Of a stretch of 64,000 bases of DNA, positions 1-10,395 are shown one piece after another. The notes below the pieces were generated by a model that was not told where the DNA came from, did not search any database, and worked only from the letters and a program-made list of their open reading frames with translations. Numbering within the stretch: the first letter of the stretch is position 1; each line of letters starts with the position of its first letter. The position numbers and the translations under genes are program-made. Source of the stretch: Alopecurus myosuroides (Eukaryota; Streptophyta; Magnoliopsida; Poales; Poaceae); assembly GCA_028641055.1 (NCBI GenBank), contig CM054062.1:11302305-11366304 (forward strand), read 5' to 3'.

Positions 1-1164
1 CCTCCTTTTTTTCCTTTTCTTTTTCCCACTTTTCCCTAATGGGGCTCTTTTGCCCGGAAGACCCATTAGTGGAATAAATGCATTTAAAATAAATTAAATG
101 ATATTTAAGTATTAATTACACTAATTAATAATAAATATACACTTCTTATTTATTTCGAGTCCCGGAACTCCTTTCGGTACCCTCCGATCACCATCGGGAA
201 TTTCTCTTTTGTCCCGATACACCTCCGGGACTCTCCGATCTATATCGGATAAATACCAGAACAATTCCGGCTCTCTCTTTATCATTCTCTTCAGTACTAA
301 GATCACTCTTAAACATTGTCTACCCTTAATTGTGACACCCTACAGGTCGGGCTACTCTAGACATGACCGAGACTCTTCTCCGACCAATGACCAATAGCGG
401 ATCTGGACATCCATACTAGCCCATGTGCATCCATAGAAGTTTTTGCGTCGCTTTGAACCTTAAACGTAAGTCCCCGTACCTCTTGCCTTATTGATACTCT
501 GTTTGTCCGAGACTTGATCATCCGGTATCTTATACCATGTTCAGTCTCGTTACCGATATAACAATTCAACTCATTCCCGTGTCGTTGTATCTCTGTGACC
601 TAATCACATGCTTGCAAGCTAATTGATACAACTCCACCGAGTGAGACCAGGAGTATCTATACTTTATTAGGATTGGCAAGTCCCGCTCTTGATGGCTCGT
701 CTCAACATATCATTTTCATTAACCAAGAAACACCTTTATAGTCACTCTGCCACGACGTGACATTTGATGCAATCAAAGTAACTTCCAGGATAGCGATTCA
801 GATACCATCTCATGGTCAAAGGTCATGATACTACGTTTTCGTTATCATAACATTGAACTTAATAACTCGAACTCGTTATGATAAACATAATGGGTGTGAG
901 TCCATCACATCATTCACCACATTCACCAAATGACATGACTCCGTTGTCAATGACATAAATGACCATGATCAGGAAGTCTTGATCATCTATTGCCCAACGA
1001 ACTAGTATAACTAGAGCCTACTAGGGACCTGGTTTGTTTATATACCACATGTGTATTAATATTTTTGTTTAATACAGTTATAGCATGGTATAAAATATTA
1101 TGAACATACGAGTTATGATAATAAATACCCCTTTATTATTTGCCTCTAGGATATAACTCCTTCA
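1..1164 (-). mobile_element. Angela/BARE-like Copia LTR, partial (runs off the left edge)
   Basis: Read on the minus strand, the sequence starts at 1164 with TGAAGGAGTTATATCCTAGA, the 5' terminus of the same LTR family that starts at 21687 on the plus strand. Shared landmarks include the 'tagaggcaataataaag'-like start, the stretch reading 'aatgatgtgatg', and the repeated 'ccggaa/tcggga' stretch near the promoter end. The right flank (1165 onward) has no polypurine tract or primer-binding site, so this is a solo LTR or the 5' LTR of an element extending left of the window. The family is inferred from remembered Triticeae LTRs, not from a search. Confidence 0.8.
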
Positions 1165-1370
1165 GAATCATGCATCTAGCATACTATACAAAACGAAGAT
1201 AGCATCTAATCTGCAACATTCACACACAAAATTATGAAACGGACATGTAAAACTTACCGTATTATCGAAACTGCATCTCATCTACCACGTACTCACACAA
1301 CATTATGAAACAATACTTCCAAAATCTACCACGTTGTATTCAGGTCTATTACATGCTCAAAGATATAAAC
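1165..1370. other. Intergenic, nothing recognised
   Basis: About 200 bp of AT-rich DNA between the Copia LTR end and the MITE. No open frame, repeat or regulatory site can be supported. Confidence 0.5.
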
Positions 1371-1372
1371 TA

Positions 1373-1813
1373 TTCCCTCCGTCTCAAATTAACTGTCATA
1401 AAGTTTGACAAAAGTGGGTGTATCTAACACTAAATTACCGCACCCCACTACGGACACGAGAAGATTGCGCCGCTTAACTGCTCATCGATGAAGAAGCTCC
1501 TCGGGACGAAAAGCTTAAAGAGGGAAAGTGTTTTGACGGCGAGTGGAAGAGAGGTGCGGTACACTTTGTCCATGCAGTCAAGACAACCAAATGATTCAAA
1601 TTTAATACACCGGAAAGCAATCCATCCTCCAGCTCCCGTTGGTGAACTTCCCACCTTGAATCTGTTATCACAAACATCAGATACAAAGCTTCTACGTACT
1701 CGAATTATTCGTTCGTGAATTTGTTAAAATATATAGGTATCTAGATGCATTTTAGTGTATTGATACATCCGTATTTTGATAAATTCACGATAATCAATTT
1801 GGGATGGAGGGAG
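1373..1813. mobile_element. Stowaway-like MITE with a non-MITE core
   Basis: The ends are inverted: left ttccctccgtctcaaatta, right reading inward ctccctccatcccaaattga. Both are flanked by TA (1371-1372 and 1814-1815), the Tc1/mariner-Stowaway target site. The subterminal piece at about 1735-1785 (tctagatgcattttagtg, gatacatccgt) is typical of grass Stowaway elements. The roughly 250-bp core (about 1440-1690) does not look like MITE sequence and is open on both strands (68 aa minus, 76 aa plus). I do not recognise its product; it may be a captured gene piece. The element ends about 190 bp upstream of the PPR start codon. Confidence 0.75.
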
Positions 1814-1999
1814 TATAATTTTTCATACAATTTTAACCTTATATGTCTAGTACAGGCGTGCAGCTGGAACTTGGACACTCGTTTTTCTTGAACCATTCCG
1901 GGCTGAAATTTAAGTCTTGCCGCATCGCTTTGCTCCGCGGAAACGAAGAGCACGCCGGGACATCGCGCCGCTTCCCGGCGGCTGGAGCGCCGAGCTCCG

Positions 2000-3847
2000 A
2001 TGCCCCTGCCGAGGACCACCTTCTCCCCTCCCCACCACGAAGTCATCCGCCTCCTCGAATCCCACGACCTCCCCGCCGCGGCGCGCCTGGCTGCCGCGCA
2101 CCCCTCGTCCCCCGTCTCCCTCGCCACCGTCCTCCTGCGCCACCCACCGCCCCGCCTCGGGTACTGCCTCCATGCTCTCGCCGCGCGCGCAGGTATCCTC
2201 GGAGACCGCTACGTCGCCAACGCCCTCCTGGCCTTCTACGTGCGCCTCCCGCGCCATCTCCCCCACGCGCTCAGGGCGTTCGACGACCTGCCTCGCCGCG
2301 ACGTCGTCGCGCACTCCTCCATCCTCGCCGCGTTCCTCCGCGCGGGGCTCCCCCGCCGCGCGCTCCACTCACTCAGGTCCATGATCGCCGGTGCGGACGG
2401 CGTTTCGCCCAGCGCCCACGCACTCTCTGCCGCCGTCAAGGCCTGCGCTATGCTCCGCGACCGCAATGCGGGCGCCTGCGTTCACGGGAGCATCGTTGTC
2501 CGCGGATTCAACGACGATGACATCGTGCTGAGCGCGCTAGTGGACATGTATGGCCACACTGCTTCGCTAGGTGACGCCCGGAAGGCGTTCGAGGAAATGT
2601 GCGCCCCGGATGGGATATGCTACACGTCATTGATATCAGCATTTGTGCGGAACGATTGGTTTGAGGAGGCTGTGAGGTGGTTCAGGACTATGGTCACGAA
2701 GAATGGGGTTGAGCCGGATGGCTGCACATTTGGTTCGATGATGACAGCGCTGGGGAACTTAAAGAGGGCGAGGCAGGGTCGCGAGGCACATGCCCAGGTA
2801 GTGACCCGTGGTCTGTGTGGGAATGTGATCGTGGAGAGCAGCACGCTGGACATGTACGCCAAGTGTGGGCTGATGTTGGAGGCGCGCATGGTGTTTGACA
2901 AGATGCAGGTCAGGAATGCAGTTTCATGGTGTGCGTTGCTCGGAGGGTACTGTCAGAATGCGGACTACGAGAAGGTTCTTTTGCTGTTTCGGCAGATGGA
3001 TAAGGAATACGACGACTTATATAGTTTGGGAACTGTTCTGAGGGCATGTGCTGGTCTATCTTCTCTGAAGCCAGGAAAAGAGATCCATTGCCGGTTTCTG
3101 AGGAATGGAGGCTGGAGAGATGTGGTTGTGGAGTCTGCACTTGTAGACCTATATGCAAAATGTGGCGCTGTAGACTATGCTTACAGAATTTTCGAAGTGA
3201 GCAGTGACCGTAATACAATTACTTGGAATGCCATGATTTGCGGCTTCGCTCAGAATGGCCATGCCGAGCGAGCTATCAATCTTTTCAATCGGATGATCAG
3301 GGAAGGAGCCAGGCCTGACTACATCAGTTTCATTGGTGTTCTTTTTGCATGTAGTCATACTGGCATGGTTGAGCAAGGACGGAACTACTTCAACTCTATG
3401 AGCAAAGACTATGACATTGCCCCTGGAATCGAACACTACAATTGCATTGTTGATCTTCTCAGCAGAGTAGAACTTCTGGAAGAGGCTGAAGATCTGATAA
3501 ATAAGTCACCCTTCAGTGATGATTCTTCCTTGTGGGCAGCAATCCTTGGCGCTTCTGCCACACATTCTAACCCAGATGTAGCAGAAAGGGTTGCCAAGAA
3601 AATGATGGAGCTAGAGCCCCAGTACCACTTGAGCTACATTCTTCTCGAAAATGTGTATAGAACAGTTGGAAGGTGGGAAGATGCTTCGGATATAAGGAAG
3701 TTGATGAAATCAAGAAAGGTGAAAAAGGAACCCGGAGCGAGCTGGATTGATGTTAACAGAAGCAAACTACATATAAGGAATGTTAATGGGGCACCTTCAG
3801 AACTTTTTGCCTCCGAGGAAATCATCACAGATGACAGCAGTCCGTAA
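2000..3847 (+). CDS. Pentatricopeptide-repeat protein, PLS class with E domain
   Basis: A 615-residue intronless frame, the usual structure and length for plant PPR genes. The N-terminal 60 residues are rich in Ala, Arg and Pro, consistent with an organelle presequence. From about residue 65 to 480 there are tandem 31-36 residue PPR units with PLS hallmarks such as 'ALVDMYGHTASLGDARKAF', 'DMYAKCG', 'VSWCALLGGYCQN' and 'TWNAMICGFAQNGHAERAI'. Residues about 500-595 form the E motif (LWAAILGA, ELEPQYHLSYILLENVYR, KKEPGASWIDV). No DYW domain follows. Known role of the class: sequence-specific RNA binding in mitochondria or plastids, with E-type proteins acting mostly in C-to-U editing and recruiting a DYW deaminase in trans. 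The target transcript cannot be told. The start at 2000 is the first ATG of the frame; codon use is very GC-rich at the 5' end, a grass trait. Resemblance to Arabidopsis At1g03540-type proteins is from memory only. Confidence 0.93.
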   Translation: MPLPRTTFSPPHHEVIRLLESHDLPAAARLAAAHPSSPVSLATVLLRHPPPRLGYCLHALAARAGILGDRYVANALLAFYVRLPRHLPHALRAFDDLPRRDVVAHSSILAAFLRAGLPRRALHSLRSMIAGADGVSPSAHALSAAVKACAMLRDRNAGACVHGSIVVRGFNDDDIVLSALVDMYGHTASLGDARKAFEEMCAPDGICYTSLISAFVRNDWFEEAVRWFRTMVTKNGVEPDGCTFGSMMTALGNLKRARQGREAHAQVVTRGLCGNVIVESSTLDMYAKCGLMLEARMVFDKMQVRNAVSWCALLGGYCQNADYEKVLLLFRQMDKEYDDLYSLGTVLRACAGLSSLKPGKEIHCRFLRNGGWRDVVVESALVDLYAKCGAVDYAYRIFEVSSDRNTITWNAMICGFAQNGHAERAINLFNRMIREGARPDYISFIGVLFACSHTGMVEQGRNYFNSMSKDYDIAPGIEHYNCIVDLLSRVELLEEAEDLINKSPFSDDSSLWAAILGASATHSNPDVAERVAKKMMELEPQYHLSYILLENVYRTVGRWEDASDIRKLMKSRKVKKEPGASWIDVNRSKLHIRNVNGAPSELFASEEIITDDSSP

Positions 3848-3881
3848 CATTGGGAGTTTCTGCTTTTGTTGGCGATGATGT

Positions 3882-4000
3882 CAAGCGGCTCTACTTGCAG
3901 CAGTGAATATGCTCATGGGTCATTCTGAGCCATTGGGAGTTTAGGATGAATTTAAGCATATGCAATGTTCCCAAGCGGCTCTACTTGCAGCAGTGAATAT
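3882..4000. repeat. 29-bp perfect direct repeat 3' of the PPR gene
   Basis: An identical 29-bp block (starting caagcggctctacttgcag) occurs at 3882-3910 and 3972-4000, 90 bp apart, just after the PPR stop codon and probably in the 3'UTR. Confidence 0.85.
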
Positions 4001-4418
4001 TGACGACAGTTGGCATTTGACGAAGTCCAGCCTGTAAATTGATAGAAATCGTGAATAATCTGCTCAGCGAAGATAGTCTTATCTGTTTGGTGGCATATGG
4101 TTTATGTGGGTGCAATGTCAGAGACTTGTTAGATATGTCAGGCTTGGACGGGATGGCCTCAGCCCTCAGCCAGCATGAACACGAAAGTGGAACTGTCAGG
4201 CAAGCTGTCCACAAATTGGCTTCTTTTTTTTCTTGATCTCTGCTAACAGAGATGAAATGCTCGCTTCCATTACTAGCGGATAGCATATTTAACCTGTTAT
4301 TAACCCAGCTGACATGGTATTTTGGGATATCTTTACAATAGTTTTGTGTACTTCCTTCAGAGGCTTCTATGTGTCTTGAGCTTGAACTCATCTTTGACAT
4401 AAAGGAATCTCAAATCAT
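4001..4418. other. Probable PPR 3' flank, no gene
   Basis: There is a short plus-strand frame (4039-4236, 65 codons) with no recognisable domain and no support as a gene. The remainder is AT-rich. Confidence 0.4.
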
Positions 4419-5586
4419 CTTCTGCAAAACACACTTGGTTTGAATGCAGTCTTATTGTTTGATGTTGCAACTTGTTTCGTTATAATTAGTTGTTCATTGA
4501 CAACCCCTTTTGGTGATAATGACAAATAGTAGCCAGTGTTTGCTGTTATTTCTTCTACTACTTGTGGTACTGAAATCAACTGAACAGTATTGATCGTTAT
4601 AGAAAATAGCAATGATTAACAGATATGCTTAATTTTTTTTTCGAAATGGTGGGAAAACCCCAGCCTCTGCATCGAGTGATGCACACAGCTTAATATCAAG
4701 ATCGTATTATCTGGCATCACAACGCTGTTCCATGCACAAAGACAATGCCTAGGTTTAGCCGTGGAACATACAATTTTTGTGAACTTTGAATATAACTAAC
4801 GTTTGTTGGAGAAAGAAAGGTTAAGCCTTAGACAATGATATGAAATGAAGCATATAGCCATAGACCAAAGAAGTGATGTTTTTCTTAAATTTCTCCATCT
4901 TCCAGGTTCTTTTACGCAATGAGCTGACCTGATCACATTAGTCGTGTATATGACAGAGGACAATGCTCTTGGTATGCTAGGATAGGGAACTCTTACCCTG
5001 CGGGCTGCGGCTGAAAGATTGAATAAGTGGAGCTGTTGGTAAGTACACATGTGATGATTGTTGACCTCACCTACCTCATTTGCATAATTAATCTTCTGTA
5101 GCATGCATATGTCAGACGTACTTTTTTTAGATGGAATATGTCAGATGTACTAAAAGGGACAACTCAGAGACATAGATGGCCTACTTATGTCGATGCTTCG
5201 TCTTAGGTTTAGTTTCCAGGCCTCCAGCTGTTAAACTTAGAATCCTAGATTTTTTAGTAAATCTGTGGCAAACGTAACCTTCTGCTTGCTACTATGACGA
5301 CTAGCTAGGTGCATCCAGTCCTATGTTTGCCTGCTCATTTTTACTTCCTGCCTTTACTTTTGCTTGGGTTTGTGCATTTCATCAGCCCGTGCTATGTGCT
5401 GGATTCGGCTTCCAGGAGCACCTGGAAATGTTATAGCTCTTCTCACCTTTCGGATGAAGCCGAACCGATGACAACCCCCGCCCATCCAGTGCCTATAATT
5501 TCCAAACGGATCAAGAAAGCTCTACCATCAGTGCATTTCGACCTGAGGCTGTGCCGATTTACATGCCATATACAGGACTCTCAGAG
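4419..5586. repeat. Tandem segmental duplication, copy 1
   Basis: This block is repeated, diverged, in direct orientation at 5587-6675. Matching landmarks are: tttgatgttgc then gtttgctgttatttcttct then tgaaatcaactgaac (4455-4585 against 5625-5725); ggttaagcctta with tgaaatgaagcatatagcc (4818-4858 against 5909-5948); gacctcacctacctcatttgcataat (5064 against 6294, split here only by indels); and cctatgtttgcctgctcat (5322 against 6572). Copy 1 has about 100 bp (5440-5537) absent from copy 2. No intact frame is preserved, so this may be old non-coding DNA or a gene relic. Confidence 0.8.
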
Positions 5587-6675
5587 CATCTTCTGCATAA
5601 TACACTTGGTTTGAACGCGGTCTTATTGTTTGATGTTGCGACTTTTTTCGACATAATTGGTGATAAACAGTAGCCAGCGTTTGCTGTTATTTCTTCTAAT
5701 GTTCATGGTACTGAAATCAACTGAACAACATTGATCGTTATAGAAATAGCAATAATTGACACCTGTGCTTACTATCAACGTCGTGTTATCTTACATCACA
5801 AACTCTCTTCCATGGCACAAAGAAAATTTTGTTTGTTTTAGTCGTCGCCCATGGATCTCATAATTTTGGTGAACTTGGAATTCAACTGACAATTGTTAGA
5901 GAAACAAAGGTTAAGCCTTAAACAGTGATATGAAATGAAGCATATAGCCATATGCTAATGCACAAGTCCTTAATCAATGTGTTCTTCCTTCACGATTCCT
6001 GCCTGATTTCGCCAGTTTAGCAACTCCCTTCGTTCTGGTGGTATTTAACTATTTATAGATTCCGATAATGCCTGGTGGATAAATTTCTTGGGATTTTAGT
6101 ACTACAAGTTTATGAACCATGGATCAAAGAAGTGATATGTTTAGCTCGTAAAGTCATCGATGATATTTGTTTTGTTTATTTATTTATTTTCTTAAATTTC
6201 TGCATCCCTTCCAGGTTCTGTTCCGCGACCGTGCGTCGGAAAGATTGAAACAGTGGAGCTATGGGTAAGTACTACTATAAATATGATGATTGATGACCTC
6301 ACCTACCTCATTTGCATAATTTGATCTTCTGTAGCATGCATATCTCAGACGGAATATGTCAGATGTACTAGAAGGGACAACTGGGAGACATCCATGGCCT
6401 ACCCATGTCGATGCTTCGTCTTAGGTTTATTCTCCAGGCCCCCGGCTGCTAAACTTAGAATCCTAGTTTTTCTACTCCCTCCGATCGATAAAAAGATCGG
6501 AGGGAGTAGAAAATCTTTGGCAAACATAACTTTTTCGCTTGATGTAAGGGCTAGCTAGCTAGCTACATCCCGTCCTATGTTTGCCTGCTCATCTCTACTT
6601 CCTGGCTTGTTCAGCCAGAAGCACCGGGCAAATGTTATAGCTGTTCTCGCCTTTCGACCTGAGACTGTGCTTACT
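5587..6675. repeat. Tandem segmental duplication, copy 2
   Basis: Diverged direct copy of 4419-5586. It carries about 170 bp at 5952-6120 not present in copy 1, and a 32-bp MITE-like insertion at 6475-6506 for which copy 1 preserves the empty site. No coding sequence is recognised. Confidence 0.8.
6475..6506. mobile_element. Minimal 32-bp Stowaway-like hairpin with TA duplication
   Basis: Two perfect 12-bp inverted arms (ctccctccgatc and gatcggagggag) are separated by 8 bp (gataaaaa) and flanked by TA at 6473-6474 and 6507-6508. The duplicate segment near 5250-5270 lacks it. The arms are the consensus Stowaway end ctccctccg, so this is essentially a MITE reduced to its terminal repeats. Confidence 0.8.
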
Positions 6676-6767
6676 TGAACTTGTGCTTCAGCTGGCTCGA
6701 ATCGACCCTGGGGAAAACGGAGCCCGGCTTTACAGTATTCAGGCCATGGTCACATGACAGTAGAGTT
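6676..6767. other. Short spacer left of the Copia element
   Basis: About 90 bp with no feature; it ends in the 5-bp target duplication gagtt (6763-6767). Confidence 0.5.
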
Positions 6768-6917
6768 TGTGGAAAAACTAGATCGAACAAGGTGGGCCCT
6801 CGATTGCACGTTAATTAGGGGGTCACGAAGGACCGAAGTTGTACAGGAGAGGGATACCGATACACATACGTATCGGTACCAAAATAGAAAATAATAACGC
6901 TATTACAATCTCTAACA
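6768..6917 (-). repeat. 3' LTR of the short-LTR Copia element
   Basis: 150 bp, ending (minus strand) in tttttccaca and beginning tgttagagattg. Relative to the 5' LTR it lacks 7 bp within the ggtgggtcgtctcccctcg region and has one A/G difference. Confidence 0.92.
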
Positions 6918-6924
6918 CCCTCCC
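6918..6924 (-). promoter_or_regulatory. Polypurine tract of the short-LTR Copia element
   Basis: On the minus strand the tract gggaggg lies between the pol stop codon (6925-6927) and the 3' LTR, where plus-strand DNA synthesis is primed. The stop codon directly abuts it. Confidence 0.7.
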
Positions 6925-8667
6925 TTAATCTAAACCTTGTGAAAGGTTGAGATTACGTTTAAACTCATCAAGTTTTCTCACAGGAAGGGTCTTTGTGAAA
7001 CCATCAGCAACTTGATCTTCACTTGATATAAACCGAATAGCAATTCTATCATCAGCAACTCTCTCTCTGACAAAGTGAAAATCGATCTCAATGTGTTTAG
7101 TACGTGCATGAAACACTGGATTTGCAGACAGGTATGTGGCACCCAAGTTATCACACCAAAGAGTTGGCTTTTCTCGTAACTTTACTCCAAGTTCATTAAG
7201 AAGTGCTTCAACCCAAATCAACTCAGCAGTGGCATTAGCTAAAGCTTTATATTCAGCCTCAGTACTGGATCGAGACACAGTGGCTTGTTTTCTAGCACTC
7301 CAAGAAACTAGATTTGGTCCCACAAATATAGCAAAACCACCTGTAGAGCGTCTGTCCTCTAAGCATCCTGCCCAATCTGCATCTGAAAAAGCACTCAAGA
7401 AAGTAGATGATGATTTTGTGAATGTAATTCCAAGACTCAGTGTATCTCTCACATATCTGAGAATGCGTTTTGCAGCTGTCCAGTGTTCCGTAGTTGGAGC
7501 ATGAAGATACTGACAAACCTTGTTCACAGAAAAGGACAAATCAAGACGTGTCAAGGTGAGATATTGTAGAGCTCCAACAGGACTTCTGTATTGAGTACTA
7601 TCTTCAGGACCAAGAAATGTACCCTTTGTAAGAGACAGCTGTTCTGTAGATGACAAGGGTGTAGGGGCAGGTTTACAGTCTCTCATGCCAGCCCTGTCAA
7701 GAATATCAGTAGCATATTTTTCTTGTGTCAAGAGTAGGCCATTCTGTGTTCTCTTAACCTTAATACGAAGGAAATAGTGCAAATCACCTAAGTCCTTGAT
7801 GGCAAAATTCTCATTCAGATCTCGAAGAAGAGCAGTAATAGCATGATCAAATGATCCAGTGACTATGATATCATCAACATAAATCAAAACAAACATAGTG
7901 ATACCTGATTTATCAAAAATAAATAATGAGGTATCTGCCTTTGATGGTGTAAATCCAAGTTCTCCTAGCTTGTAGCTCAGCCTAGAATACCATGCACGTG
8001 GTGCTTGTTTTAATCCATAGAGAGCCTTGTCAAGTTTGCAAATATAGTGCGGAAAGTGGGGATCCTCAAAATCTGGTGGTTGTTTCATGTATACATCCTC
8101 TTCCAGAACACCATGAAGAAACGCGTTCTTGACGTCTAGCTGCCGTAAACTCCATCCACGAGAGACAGAGAGAGACAAAACAATTCTGATAGTAGCAATT
8201 TTAACCACAGGACTAAAAGTGTCTTCATAGTCAATACCATATCGTTGCTTGCATCCTTTTGCAACCAAGCGTGCCTTGTACCTATCAATAGTGCCATCTG
8301 CCTTCTTCTTTATACGATACACCCATTTACAGTCAATCAAATTTTTGTTGCTGCTTGGAGGAACAAGATGCCAGGTCTTGTTGTCAATCAATGCACTGTA
8401 TTCTTCTTTCATGGCTTGATGCCAACAAGAATCATTGATAGCTTCTGACAGTGTGTTCGGTTCACCTGTAGAAGATAACATACACCACCTCACAGTGCCA
8501 TCAGTAAGTTTTTTTGGATTACGAATACCTTTTTGTAACCTTGTACGAACACTTGGAGGCGAAGGTGATAGTGGTGGAGAAACAGCAGAATTTTCAGCTT
8601 CAGAACCGCTCCCAGAATTTTCCTCACTGCCACTGGCCGCAGAAGATCCCGCGGTGGCAGCATGCAT
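6925..8667 (-). CDS. Copia pol 3' part: reverse transcriptase and RNase H
   Basis: A 580-residue open stretch. Residues about 1-60 are a Ser/Pro-rich linker; about 80-330 are an RVT_2-type Copia reverse transcriptase ('[19 protein letters not shown]', 'KARLVAKG', 'DVKNAFLHG', '[11 protein letters not shown]', catalytic 'YVDDIIVTG'). The C-terminal half is Copia RNase H with acidic sites in 'FSDADWAGC', '[10 protein letters not shown]' and '[10 protein letters not shown]', followed by '[12 protein letters not shown]'. It converts element RNA to DNA in virus-like particles. This portion has no stop or frameshift, unlike the upstream part of the same polyprotein, to which it would normally be fused. 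The Met at 8667 is not a natural start; a frame change separates it from the linker at 8673-9242. Confidence 0.92.
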   Translation of the reverse strand: MHAATAGSSAASGSEENSGSGSEAENSAVSPPLSPSPPSVRTRLQKGIRNPKKLTDGTVRWCMLSSTGEPNTLSEAINDSCWHQAMKEEYSALIDNKTWHLVPPSSNKNLIDCKWVYRIKKKADGTIDRYKARLVAKGCKQRYGIDYEDTFSPVVKIATIRIVLSLSVSRGWSLRQLDVKNAFLHGVLEEDVYMKQPPDFEDPHFPHYICKLDKALYGLKQAPRAWYSRLSYKLGELGFTPSKADTSLFIFDKSGITMFVLIYVDDIIVTGSFDHAITALLRDLNENFAIKDLGDLHYFLRIKVKRTQNGLLLTQEKYATDILDRAGMRDCKPAPTPLSSTEQLSLTKGTFLGPEDSTQYRSPVGALQYLTLTRLDLSFSVNKVCQYLHAPTTEHWTAAKRILRYVRDTLSLGITFTKSSSTFLSAFSDADWAGCLEDRRSTGGFAIFVGPNLVSWSARKQATVSRSSTEAEYKALANATAELIWVEALLNELGVKLREKPTLWCDNLGATYLSANPVFHARTKHIEIDFHFVRERVADDRIAIRFISSEDQVADGFTKTLPVRKLDEFKRNLNLSQGLD

Positions 8668-8672
8668 CGGTG

Positions 8673-10395
8673 TCAGGGAGACAGACGCATGCGCATCGCT
8701 GCTCCCACGTTATTCCCGCCAGCTGGCGATGGCGGGTTGGCTGCATGCTCAACGTTAGCTGTGCTGTCTCCCACGCTGCTCTCTTCCGCGCTGTCCCTGC
8801 CAGCTGGCGACGGTGGAGTGGATGCATGCATGCTGTCCCCAGGCGGGTGGCCACCACGCGCAGAGGAAGACGCTGCTGCGGCAGAGGTGCATGCACGCGT
8901 ATCTGCATCGGATCGCGGTGCCTCGAAATTCGACGAATCAGAGGAATGTTCAGGAGAATCTTCATCATTTTCAGTGCTGCTTTCGTCTTCTTGCGAGATT
9001 TCTTCAACTTGAGTTTCTGGATTACTTTGTGCACTGTTTTCAATGGGATTTCCTCCTGCAGTTCCATCTTCCTGTTGCACATTAGAAATAGAAACAATAG
9101 GCACAATATGGTCATTGCAATTTTGTGCACCCTCATGAGAATTTGTTGTGGAAGATGGAAGAAGCAGGATTTCTTTCTTAAGGAGAGCACCCGCGTTTGG
9201 ATGGAGGGATGCAAAGGGGAAGACATTCTCATAAAAAACCACATCACGAGAGATATAAACACGTCATGTAGATATGTCTAGACATTTAACACCTTTATGG
9301 AGAGGACTATAACCAAGAAACGCACACCGTGTAGATCGAAAAGGAAGTTTCCGTTTGTTGTAAGCGAAGGTTAGGCCAACAAGCACAACCAAAGGTTCTA
9401 AGTGCATCATAGTTTGGGGTAACATGAAGAAGACGTTCAGTGGGTGTTTCAAAGTTGAGAACTTTTCTAGGGAGCAAGTTGATGAGAAAAGTGGCTGTAA
9501 TGAACGCTTCATCCCAAAACTTGAGAGGCATAGAAGCATTAGCAAGCAAAGCAAGGCCAACTTCAACTATATGACGATGCTTTCTTTCAGCAGAGCCATT
9601 TTGTTGGTGAGCATGTGGACAAGAGACATGATGGGTGATTCCAGTCTTTTGGAAAAAACCATTCAATTTTTCATACTCACCCCCCCCCCCCCACACACAA
9701 TCAGTTTGCATAGTAATAATCTTCTTATCAAACTTGCGTTCAACATACTGTTGAAAATTGAGAAAAGCTTGATAGACCTCAGAACGATTTTTAAGCAAAT
9801 AAATCCATGTGAACTTGCTAAAATCATCAATAAAGCTTACATAGTATGCATGTTTTCCCACAGAGAGAGGAGCAGGGCCCATACATCAGAAAAGACTTGT
9901 TCTAAGGGAGCACTAGAAACACTAGAAGATATAGGATATGGCAACTGGTGGCTCTTGGCTAATTGACAAGAATCACAAACATATGGAGTACTCTCTGGGG
10001 TGTAAGCTATTTTATTTCTCCTAAGAACTTGTTGAACGACAAATGAAGAAGGATGTCCTAAACGGCGATGCCATGTAGAGGATGATGGCTTTATTGTGAG
10101 GAAGGCGTGCTTGGAGGTCTCATGGAACATGGGCACCAAAGGATAGAGCCCATCCCAGCAAGGTCCTCTAAACAGAACTCTTCGTGTTGCTTGGTCCTTG
10201 ATTAAGAAGAAGAAAGGATGAAACTCAATAAAGACATGATTATCAAGTGTAAAGCGATGAACAGATAATAGATTTTTAGATGCACTAGGAACATGAAGGA
10301 CATTGTTAAGGTCAAAGGAACCATGAGGGGTGCGCAAAACTGAATTTCCAATGTGACTAATGTCCATACCTGTACCTTCAGCAGTACGGACCTTG
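8673..10395 (-). pseudogene. Copia pol 5' part: GAG-pre-integrase and integrase, frameshifted
   Basis: The zinc-binding GAG-pre-integrase region is seen at 9860-10120 ('STWHRRLGHPSS', 'CDSCQLAKSHQLPYP'). It is followed by an integrase core in another frame (9307-9882) with the first Asp in 'FIDDFSKF' and the Glu in 'NGSAERKHRHIVE'. The second catalytic Asp region is disturbed by a 13-C run (9680-9692) that inserts extra residues ('TDCVWGGGGEYEKL'). The end of integrase shifts frame again before a Glu/Ser-rich linker (8673-9242). It would join element DNA into the chromosome; as it stands it cannot make a normal protein. Confidence 0.88.

Noticed and set aside
1843..2520. Frames overlapping the 5' end of the PPR gene
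   Set aside because: They are Pro/Arg-rich shadows caused by the GC-rich 5' end; only the frame from 2000 carries PPR motifs.
8514..9281. Plus-strand frames opposite the Copia linker
   Set aside because: They are shadows of the minus-strand Ser/Glu-rich linker and have no domain.
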